A stretch of 64,000 bases of DNA. Source: Acidobacteriaceae bacterium (GTDB taxonomy: Bacteria; Acidobacteriota; Terriglobia; Terriglobales; Acidobacteriaceae). Positions within the stretch are counted from its first letter, which is position 1. Each line of letters starts with the position of its first letter. Positions 1-6,804 of the stretch are shown piece after piece. Made by a program: the position numbers and the translations under genes. The notes under the pieces are model-generated. The model searched no databases. It was not told the DNA's origin and saw only the letters and a program-made list of their open reading frames with translations. The stretch is from positions 1 to 64,000 of the forward strand of contig JASHNS010000028.1 of the NCBI GenBank assembly GCA_030041515.1, in the 5' to 3' direction.

Positions 1-643
1 CTTCAACACGCCGCTGAACAAATATAACCAGCGGCCCGAATACGCCGTCTCCAACGATGATCAGAAATACCTGGTGCGCGTGGCCACCACCTATGCCCTG
101 CCCTTCGGCCCGGGCCAGGCGTGGCTGAACAACCGCCGCCTCACCGGTGAGGTGCTGGGCGGATGGCAGGTGAGCGGCATCTTCGACTACGAAGGAGGCA
201 CGCCGATCGGCCCCACGGAAAGCCTGAGCGGTATCGATGGCTTCGATCGCCCTTTCGTGGTTCCTGGCGTGAGTCGGCAAACCTTTAACTATGACCAGGC
301 CAAGGACTACTTTCTCGGCAAACTCGGCACCCCGCCGAAGATGTTCACCACGAACGCCTTTACTCCCACGGCGAACCAATATCAGCTGGGAGACTCAGCG
401 AGAAACTATGCGTCGCTGCGCAATCCCCCGCTGCGAATGGAAGATCTCGATCTGATCAAGCACTTCGGCATCACAGAAAGGATCAACGCTCTTCTCCGCA
501 TCGACTACTTCAATGCGTTCAATCGAACCATCGTCAATGGTCCCGATAACAACATCGAGGACTCGACGTTCGGCGAAGTGACCAGCGAAGGCTCAGCGAT
601 TATCAACCGTCAGGGACAGGCCACGTTCAGAATCGAATTCTGA
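1..643 (+). CDS. TonB-dependent receptor (Oar-like), C-terminal part only
   Basis: The reading frame is open from base 2 to the stop at 643, so only about 213 C-terminal residues are in the window. The sequence shows outer-membrane beta-barrel character: alternating aromatic strands, a stretch ALPFGPGQAW, a GGWQVSGIFDYEGGTPI segment, RIDYFNAFNRT, and a terminal phenylalanine (QATFRIEF) as expected for Bam-dependent barrel insertion. These segments are typical of the large acidobacterial receptors with an N-terminal carboxypeptidase-regulatory domain, and match the style of the complete receptor at 59124-62588 (VLGGWEASGITTFESG, FRGEFFNAFNHN). The role would be TonB-driven import of an oligosaccharide or other large ligand across the outer membrane, but the substrate cannot be read from the fragment. 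No close downstream gene follows on the same strand. Confidence 0.85.
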   Translation, partial: FNTPLNKYNQRPEYAVSNDDQKYLVRVATTYALPFGPGQAWLNNRRLTGEVLGGWQVSGIFDYEGGTPIGPTESLSGIDGFDRPFVVPGVSRQTFNYDQAKDYFLGKLGTPPKMFTTNAFTPTANQYQLGDSARNYASLRNPPLRMEDLDLIKHFGITERINALLRIDYFNAFNRTIVNGPDNNIEDSTFGEVTSEGSAIINRQGQATFRIEF

Positions 644-1301
644 GTTTGTCCAGTGGCGTTTGTTCGAACGAATGTCCCAGCTCGCCTGGAGGGGCTCGGT
701 TCTCCGCAATTCTCAGGTTTACGTCTGAGGATCGGGCCAGGGTCCACGGATTCTCAGGGCTGTGTGGTGAGTCGTCGATGAGCGCTCTATCGCCAATGCG
801 CTCAGCTAGCCGCGTCTGATGTCCTGAGTGGTTGCGGAAATACGGGAGCGATTCAACTAACGCCATTGCGATTGGACTAAACTCGTACCGGGATGCCATA
901 CCCGTCATGGAACGAGAGCTACGCCTCCGGATATCTACCCTGGGACACCGGCCAACCAGAGCCTGTGCTCGTCGAGTTCGTCGCTTCGGGCCGACAGATG
1001 CTGCGAACTTTCCCGGTATAGCTTCGCCGGACCGGACCGCTCCCGTAAGGAGGCATCCGGACTGGTGACGGACGCGGAATATCAGCGGCAGCGAGTCCTC
1101 CCCGCGCGGTGTTGTCATAAGAGCCCGCCGGATGCGCAGAGGGAACGCCGTCCCTCACCGGAGATTCTGCACGCCCTGTGGGCTACTGTTTTCATCGTGA
1201 ACTTTAGCCCTTGCCGATGATGAGGGCAGCCTTCTAAAGTTGCAGGTTCATCATGTGCTGCCGGGTGGTGTGCTCCGCATATGCCCGGACTGGAGATCCT
1301 G
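644..1301. other. intergenic region, no gene recognised
   Basis: About 660 bases between the receptor stop and the MHYT kinase. Short open frames occur on both strands, but none has a ribosome-binding site, a recognisable domain or a plausible composition. I see no clear terminator hairpin with a T-tract. The last 100 bases presumably hold the promoter of the kinase-regulator pair. Confidence 0.5.
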
Positions 1302-2798
1302 ATGACGGCGCCTTCAGACGCGGTGATGTCATTTTCCTATGATCCCCTCCAGGTGGGGCTTTCCGTTCTGATAGCGATTGCTGCTTCCTACGCGGCCCTT
1401 GACCTTGCCGGACGGGTCATGGCGAACCGAAAGGTGGTGCGGGCAGCGTGGCTGGCTGGCGGAGCCTTTTCGATGGGGAGTGGGATCTGGACGATGCATT
1501 TCGTCGGAATGCTTGCCTTCCATCTCCCCGTGCCCGTCTTCTATTACTGGCCCACAGTGGTTGAGGCACTGTTCCTCGCCATTCTGGCTTCGGCTGCGGC
1601 TCTCTATGTCGTCACTCGGAAACGCATGGGATGGCGCTATGCGCTGATCAGCGGCACGGTCCTGGGCTCAGGCGTGGCGGCGCTGCATTATCTGGGCATG
1701 CAGGCCATGCGTATGGATGCGGAATACACGCTGCACCCGATCATCGTGGTTGCAGCGGTTGTTCTTGGAATCCTATTTGCCACCAGCGGCATGTGGCTGG
1801 GCTATTACTTCCGGGACGAGCCGCTCCAGACTGCCTGGAGAAGACTCGGAGCGGCAGTGCTGATGGGTATTGCTATTGCTGCCATGCACTACACAGGCAT
1901 GGCCTCCGCTACCTTCAGGGCGGCGCCCTCTCACTTTTCAGCGGCACATACGGTCTACATTTCGACACTCGGCACGCTGGGCATTGCCGCCACCATCCTC
2001 GCGCTGCTCGCGGCCACGATCGTCTCATGTCTTGTAGACCGCCGATTTTCGGCACAATATCTCCAGCTAACCGTGGCACGGGGCAAAGTGGATCTTGCAA
2101 ACACCGCCACGCTGACGCTGATGGCCGAGCTGACGGCCTCAATCTCCCATGAGATCAAACAGCCTCTGACTGCGATCATCACGAATGCAAACTACTCGCT
2201 GGGTCAGCTCGCGAAAGCCACGCCCGACCTGAAGGAGGTACGCCAGGCTATTCAGGAAATCGTCGACGACGGGAATCGCACGAATGCCATCATCTCCCGC
2301 GTTCGTGACCTGCTGATGAAAGAGTCCCCTGAACGGGCCCTGACAGACGTAAACGCAATTATCCGCGACGTGCTCCAGTTCCTCCATGCTGAAGCGGAGC
2401 AGAACCGAGTTGACATACAGCTGCAGCTGGCGGATCCATTAAGCCCAGTTCACGTGGACCGCGTGCAGCTCCAGCAGGCCTTTATGAATGTCCTTATGAA
2501 CAGCATGGAAGCGTTGCGGCCTGTTCCCCAGCCACAACGGAAGATCGTGATCACATCTAAGGCAAAAGCCGACGAAATCGTGATCCGAATTGAGGATTCC
2601 GGCCCAGGCCTTCTTCCAGATGTATCCGACCGGCTCTTCGAGCCTTTCTTCACGACCAAGGCGGAGGGTATGGGTCTTGGCCTGTCGATCAGCCGTTCGA
2701 TCGTTGAGGCACATGGGGGCCGGCTTTCCTACATCCCGGGCTCGGACGGTGCGATCTTTGAATTTGCGCTTCCTCAGGCGGCCGGAGAACTCCCATGA
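1302..2798 (+). CDS. MHYT-domain membrane sensor histidine kinase
   Basis: Likely autophosphorylating sensor for the regulator encoded next. Residues 1 to about 245 form seven hydrophobic segments carrying three MHYT-type motifs (MHFVGM, LHYLGM, MHYTGM), a domain proposed to bind a metal and sense small gases or redox state. A cytoplasmic kinase follows: H-box SHEIKQPLTAI, N-box NVLMNSMEA, G-boxes EDSGPGL and GMGLGLSIS, and FEPFFTTK. The H-box and transmitter are of the FixL/DctB-like HisKA class. An in-frame ATG at 1281 lies seven codons upstream, but the ATG at 1302 has a GGAGA ribosome site 5-6 bases before it, so I prefer 1302 (498 residues). The stop overlaps the next gene as ATGA, indicating translational coupling. 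The natural signal is not deducible. Confidence 0.9.
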   Translation: MTAPSDAVMSFSYDPLQVGLSVLIAIAASYAALDLAGRVMANRKVVRAAWLAGGAFSMGSGIWTMHFVGMLAFHLPVPVFYYWPTVVEALFLAILASAAALYVVTRKRMGWRYALISGTVLGSGVAALHYLGMQAMRMDAEYTLHPIIVVAAVVLGILFATSGMWLGYYFRDEPLQTAWRRLGAAVLMGIAIAAMHYTGMASATFRAAPSHFSAAHTVYISTLGTLGIAATILALLAATIVSCLVDRRFSAQYLQLTVARGKVDLANTATLTLMAELTASISHEIKQPLTAIITNANYSLGQLAKATPDLKEVRQAIQEIVDDGNRTNAIISRVRDLLMKESPERALTDVNAIIRDVLQFLHAEAEQNRVDIQLQLADPLSPVHVDRVQLQQAFMNVLMNSMEALRPVPQPQRKIVITSKAKADEIVIRIEDSGPGLLPDVSDRLFEPFFTTKAEGMGLGLSISRSIVEAHGGRLSYIPGSDGAIFEFALPQAAGELP

Positions 2799-3421
2799 AC
2801 GATCAGCCGGGCGTGGTTTTTGTGATCGACGACGACGCCTCCCTGCGTCGCGCAATTCAGCGCGTGCTCGGATCCGTCGGTCTGCGTGTTGAGCTATTTG
2901 GGTCCGCCCAGGAGTTTCTTGACGCCTCGCGTCCGGATGTGCCCAGCTGCGCGGTACTCGACGTCCGGCTGCCTGGAATGAGCGGACTCGAATTGCAGCG
3001 TGAACTCACGTCGGCTGGCATGCACATCCCGCTCATCTTCATCACCTCGTATGGCGATATTCCAATGAGCGTACGGGCGATGAAAGCAGGCGCAGTTGAG
3101 TTTCTGACGAAGCCGTTCCGAGATCAGGATCTGCTGGATGCCATTCAACTCGCGCTCAAACGGGACCGGCTCCGTCGGGAGACTGAGGCAGATATTCAAT
3201 TGCTGCGGGAGCGGTTTGAGTCACTCACCCCCCGCGAACGCGAAATCCTGCCGCTGGTCGTCTCCGGCCTGCTCAATAAGCAGATCGCAGCCTCAATCCG
3301 GACGAGTGAAGCAACGGTTAAGGTCCATCGCAGCCAGTTGACGCGCAAGATGGGAGCTCAGTCTTTGGCCGATCTGGTGAGAATGGCCGAGAGGATTGGC
3401 GTCAGGACAAAGAAACCTTAG
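2795..3421 (+). CDS. FixJ-family two-component response regulator
   Basis: A 208-residue regulator: receiver domain at residues 8-122 with the acidic pocket VIDDD, phospho-acceptor Asp in AVLDVRLPGMSG, Thr/Ser in FITSYGD and Lys in FLTKPF; LuxR-type helix-turn-helix at about 140-205 (LTPREREILPLVVSG, ASIRTSEATVKVHRSQL). The start overlaps the kinase stop by four bases and GGAG lies 8 bases upstream, so kinase and regulator are cotranslated. It is closely similar along its length to the regulator at 5162-5776 (shared DVRLP.MSGLELQ, RAM..GA.EFL.KPFRDQDLLDA, SEATVKVHRSQLTRKMGA), which points to a local duplication. Targets are unknown. Confidence 0.93.
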   Translation: MNDQPGVVFVIDDDASLRRAIQRVLGSVGLRVELFGSAQEFLDASRPDVPSCAVLDVRLPGMSGLELQRELTSAGMHIPLIFITSYGDIPMSVRAMKAGAVEFLTKPFRDQDLLDAIQLALKRDRLRRETEADIQLLRERFESLTPREREILPLVVSGLLNKQIAASIRTSEATVKVHRSQLTRKMGAQSLADLVRMAERIGVRTKKP

Positions 3422-3449
3422 CCGAATGTATACCCGCACGCAACTCCGA

Positions 3450-5081
3450 TCATGAGGGAAGACGTTCCGTGCGCGAATCGTTCGTCCGGCTCAACTCGTC
3501 GAGCTCTCGCAAGGTAACAGCGCTTCCTTCGACGTGGCCGTCGCGGCCGACAATCGGTCGAGCGGACAAACTCACCCATGCCCAGCTGCCGTCGGCCCTC
3601 TCGCAGAGCAGCTCTTCGTTATGGATCGATTCTCCGCGCAGGAGCGCGCGGGCTATCGGATATTCGGAGGGTTCAAGTTGTTGGCCGGCAGCCCCGGGGG
3701 CGAGCCATTGATCAAACGCATTGGGCATTCCCTCCGCATCGAGGGGACGACGAAGGATCTTTGCTGCCTGCCGGTTTGCTGCAATGATTCGTCCGTCACT
3801 CACGTCGGCAATCATGATTCCAACAGGTACCGCATTAAAGACGGCCTTCAGGTATGCTTCGCTTCTTCGCAGCGCCTCTTCCATCTGCTTGCGGGCGGAG
3901 ATGTCCACGACCGCTACACATACGCCCACGACCTCGCCTGCTTCATCGCGCGCGGGCTGGTAGGTGGCGAGCAGTACGCGGCCGGCGTCGCTGGGCGATG
4001 CTCCGGGAATTCTAACCTCCAGGTCCTGAATAGATTCGCCCTCGAGGGCGCGTTGCAGATGCGGCTTGATCTGCTCAAAGACGTCTGGAACGATTTCTCC
4101 GACGTTCCTCCCCAAATGTTCCGGAACGGTGCGGCCGTGCAATGCTGCCAGACGCTCGTTGATGCTGACGAAGCGCATCCTCGAATCGACAAAACAGAGA
4201 CCTACGGGCGCGCCGTCGTAGATGGCCTGGAGCTGCGCAAGCCGCTGCGCCGGATATGACTCCAAATTGGCGCATGTCTCTCTTGCGTTTGGGCAATCAA
4301 TCCGGTGGCCTGAACCTTTGCCGCTCGGCGGAGCGATCATATTCGTTAACTCGGACGCGGGCGCCGGCTTTCCGTAGAGCCAGCCCTGCCCGTGATCGCA
4401 CCCCATGCTGATGAGCATGGCCGCCTGTGCCGTTTCTTCGACACCCTCGGCGACCGTGATCATCCCAAGACTGTGGCCCAATCCGACAAGGGCCGCGACA
4501 ATCTTCCGGCTCTCGCGTTCGTGCAGCACGGAGCGCACGAATGACATGTCGATCTTAATCTCGTCGAAGGGGAGCACCTGGAGGTGATGCAGGCTGGAAT
4601 AGCCGGTCCCGAAGTCGTCGATAGAAAGCCGCACTCCGAGTGATTTGAGCCCTTTCGCGCTGGCGCGCGCTCGGTCGAGATCATCCAGCAGAGCTGATTC
4701 TGTAATCTCGAGAACGAGCCGATGCAGGGGAAAGCCTTCTTCTTCCGAAGCCCTTTGAACCATTGCGGGGAGGGAGCCTCCAAGCATCTGAGGCGGAGAG
4801 ATATTGACCGACACGGACAGCGACGGAGGGAGGAAGTCACGCGCCTCGGCAAAGACTTTGCGCAGCATCCTCGTCGCAAAAGCATGAGACAGCCCCGTTT
4901 TCTCAAGGATGGGGATGAAACTGCCCGGTGAGATGAGGCCATGCTGTGGGTGATTCCAGCGGCTTAGCACCTCGAATCCGAGTACAGCGCCGGTTCGAAG
5001 GTCCACCTTCGGTTGAAAATGACAGACAAACTGATCTGCCTTAATCGCCTTGCGCAATTCGGATTCAGCCCAGGAAGCCAT
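3450..5081 (-). CDS. EAL-PAS-PAS protein, probable c-di-GMP phosphodiesterase
   Basis: A 543-residue soluble protein with unusual order: EAL domain at the N-terminus (residues about 1-250) and two PAS domains behind it (about 280-400 and 405-525). The catalytic set appears complete: GFEVLSRW (EVL variant of EAL), VNIS, EITES, IDDFGTGYS, EIKIDMSFV, AEGVE and GCDHGQGWLYGKP. Hydrolysis of cyclic di-GMP to pGpG is therefore expected. No GGDEF domain and no membrane segment is seen. It lies 80 bases downstream of the FixJ-like regulator on the same strand and is probably cotranscribed with it and the sensor-less kinase. A paralogue with one extra PAS domain is at 6805-8904. The stop is 28 bases from the convergent regulator stop at 3421. 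Confidence 0.9.
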   Translation of the reverse strand: MASWAESELRKAIKADQFVCHFQPKVDLRTGAVLGFEVLSRWNHPQHGLISPGSFIPILEKTGLSHAFATRMLRKVFAEARDFLPPSLSVSVNISPPQMLGGSLPAMVQRASEEEGFPLHRLVLEITESALLDDLDRARASAKGLKSLGVRLSIDDFGTGYSSLHHLQVLPFDEIKIDMSFVRSVLHERESRKIVAALVGLGHSLGMITVAEGVEETAQAAMLISMGCDHGQGWLYGKPAPASELTNMIAPPSGKGSGHRIDCPNARETCANLESYPAQRLAQLQAIYDGAPVGLCFVDSRMRFVSINERLAALHGRTVPEHLGRNVGEIVPDVFEQIKPHLQRALEGESIQDLEVRIPGASPSDAGRVLLATYQPARDEAGEVVGVCVAVVDISARKQMEEALRRSEAYLKAVFNAVPVGIMIADVSDGRIIAANRQAAKILRRPLDAEGMPNAFDQWLAPGAAGQQLEPSEYPIARALLRGESIHNEELLCERADGSWAWVSLSARPIVGRDGHVEGSAVTLRELDELSRTNDSRTERLPS

Positions 5082-5166
5082 GTGTCGCAGGCTAGACCCC
5101 GCCGCGAGGAGAAGATATTGTGCCGTCGGCTAGAGAGACCTCACTTTGGTAAAGGCCAGTACTACG
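5078..5166 (-). repeat. diverged repeat element, copy 1
   Basis: This stretch of about 89 bases spans the EAL start codon, its leader and the end of the regulator gene. It aligns colinearly with 6675-6761: both contain CCATG, GCAGG-TAGACC, an ATTG, AGA.AGAC-TCAC-TTGGT-AA and GCCAG in the same order. By eye the identity is roughly 70%. It may be a duplicated leader or a regulator-binding region. Confidence 0.45.
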
Positions 5167-5776
5167 TTTCGCGAGGATTTGTGCCGGGAATGCCGATCTT
5201 TTCAGCGATTCTCACCAGCTCAGGAAGAGAGCGAGCCCCCATTTTCCTCGTGAGCTGGGACCGATGGACCTTGACCGTGGCCTCGCTGGCCCCGATCAAC
5301 GCAGCGATTTGCTTATTGAGCAGGCCTGAGACGACCAGAGGGAGTATTTCTCTTTCGCGGCTCGTCAGAGACCTGAAGCGGTCGCGCAGCACACTCATTT
5401 CCGCATCCCTGCGGCGCCGTAATCTGTCCTTTTCCAGTGCGATCTGAACGGCATCGAGCAAGTCCTGATCCCGAAAAGGCTTGGGAAGAAATTCTATCGC
5501 CCCGGATCGCATCGCGCGCACTGTCATGGGGATATCGCCGTAAGCCGTGACGAAAATGATGGGGATGGGAGCGCCGTTGGCGGCGAGTTCACTCTGGAGC
5601 TCCAGACCGCTCATTTCGGGCAATCGGACGTCGAGAATGATGCAACTGGGAACCTCGGGCCGGTTGGTGCGAAGGAATTCTGTGGCCGATCCCATGACTT
5701 CCACGCGGAGGCCAACGGATTCGACCAGACGGCGGATAGCGCGTCGCACCGAAGCATCATCATCAATCACGAACAC
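5162..5776 (-). CDS. FixJ-family response regulator, paralogue of the one at 2795
   Basis: A receiver-LuxR protein of 204 residues. The receiver contains VIDDD, the acceptor Asp in IILDVRLPEMSG, VTAYGD and FLPKPF; the C-terminal helix-turn-helix contains LTSREREILPLVVSG and SEATVKVHRSQL. The first codon is GTG at 5776 with no good ribosome site, 13 bases after the kinase stop, so translation probably depends on readthrough of ribosomes from the kinase. The frame stays open somewhat upstream inside the kinase gene, so a slightly earlier start is possible. With the kinase at 5790-6470 it forms a two-component pair whose likely outputs include the adjacent EAL gene. Confidence 0.9.
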   Translation of the reverse strand: MFVIDDDASVRRAIRRLVESVGLRVEVMGSATEFLRTNRPEVPSCIILDVRLPEMSGLELQSELAANGAPIPIIFVTAYGDIPMTVRAMRSGAIEFLPKPFRDQDLLDAVQIALEKDRLRRRRDAEMSVLRDRFRSLTSREREILPLVVSGLLNKQIAALIGASEATVKVHRSQLTRKMGARSLPELVRIAEKIGIPGTNPRET

Positions 5777-5789
5777 CTGGGAAGAAGCG

Positions 5790-6470
5790 TCAGCGATGAG
5801 AACTCTCCGCTGTGATGGGGAGGATGAATTGAAAAATTGCGCCTTCCGTGGCTGGGATGACGGTCAAACTGCCCCCGTGCGCCTCCGCGATCGACCGGCT
5901 GATCGGCAAACCCAAACCCAGCCCGTCCGTGCGGGTTGTGAAAAGAGGTTCGAAGATCCGCTCGGACCTGTTCGCAAGAACTCCGGGGCCCAGATCCCTG
6001 ATCTCGACAAAGATTCCTTTGGGGCTTGTGCCGGTTTCGACGAAAATGGCCCTGCGTTGCCCGGGGATGGAGCGCATCGCCTCAATGCTGTTCATCATTA
6101 CATTTACGAATGCCTGCTGAAGCTGGACGGGGTTGCCCATCAGTAGCGGCAGGTTTTTGGCAAGCTCCAGGGCCAGGTCTGTGCCGCTCCGGTCCAGCTC
6201 AGGCCGCAGAAGCTCGAACGCCCTGCTAAGAATGTCGTTGATCTCCAGCGCTGCTCGTTCCTGGCACTGTCTCGCCAGATCCGCTCCCATACGAGAAATG
6301 ATCAAAGTCGCGCGATTGCCCGCGTCAATGATTTCCTGAATTGTCTCGCGCACCTCATTCAGGTTCGGCGATGACTCGGACAGCAGCCGCAGGCAATAGT
6401 TACCATTGGAGATAACTGCGGTCAGAGGTTGTTTGACTTCATGCGCGATCGCAATTGCCTCATTCAGCAT
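5790..6470 (-). CDS. short cytosolic histidine kinase lacking a sensor domain
   Basis: Only the transmitter is present: H-box AHEVKQPLTAVISNGNY near residue 10, N-box NVMMNSIEAM, G1 EIRDLGPGV, F-box FEPLFTTR and GLGLGLPISRS. An in-frame TGA six codons before the ATG closes the frame upstream, so no sensor is encoded in frame. No membrane segment is present. The transmitter is similar to that of the MHYT kinase at 1302, so this may be a duplicated kinase that lost its N-terminus, or one fed its signal by a separate protein. The ATG has no obvious ribosome site. It is followed after 13 bases by its regulator. Confidence 0.85.
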   Translation of the reverse strand: MLNEAIAIAHEVKQPLTAVISNGNYCLRLLSESSPNLNEVRETIQEIIDAGNRATLIISRMGADLARQCQERAALEINDILSRAFELLRPELDRSGTDLALELAKNLPLLMGNPVQLQQAFVNVMMNSIEAMRSIPGQRRAIFVETGTSPKGIFVEIRDLGPGVLANRSERIFEPLFTTRTDGLGLGLPISRSIAEAHGGSLTVIPATEGAIFQFILPITAESSHR

Positions 6471-6804
6471 TGTGGTCAGCAGGTATCAGCATGAGGTGTT
6501 TTCGCATTGAGTGCGAAGAATGGAGAACCGAAGTTGGCCGAAGCGCCGCCTTCGCCGCATATCGGACGCCTTAAGGATCTGAGCGGCCCAGGTGGCACAG
6601 GAGCCTCCTGCGGGACCTGGGTAGTGACAGGCATTGTTTGCGTTTTCCGCTCAGATGACCTGCGCGTGAGGAGACCATGCCTGCAGGTTAGACCTCCGGT
6701 AGGCGCGAATCTATTGAACCACCGTAGAACAGACTTCACCTTGGTGAATGCCAGCTATACGTCCGGCCAGGAGCTGAGTTCGAGCTTTCCGCAAGCTGCC
6801 AGTT
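6471..6804. other. intergenic region between kinase and EAL-PAS gene
   Basis: About 330 bases without a supportable gene. It carries the second copy of the diverged element (6675-6761) with a perfect 6-bp inverted repeat TTCACC-TT-GGTGAA at 6735-6748. It probably contains the promoter for the minus-strand kinase-regulator-EAL unit. Confidence 0.5.
6675..6761 (-). repeat. diverged repeat element, copy 2, with inverted repeat
   Basis: Partner of 5078-5166. It includes the palindrome TTCACC-TT-GGTGAA (6735-6748), of which copy 1 keeps only a weaker form (CTCACT-TT-GGTAAA). It lies upstream of the sensor-less kinase and downstream of the second EAL gene, so it fits a regulatory element of this signalling cluster. 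Confidence 0.45.

Noticed and set aside
627-1158. Minus- and plus-strand short frames between receptor and MHYT kinase
   Set aside because: No ribosome sites, no domains, Arg-rich composition typical of non-coding GC-rich DNA.
6531-6548. GAACCGAAGTTGGCCGAA, nearly repeated at about 28043
   Set aside because: A single 17-of-18 match between two places in 64 kb is not surprising, and the orientations relative to the kinases differ.
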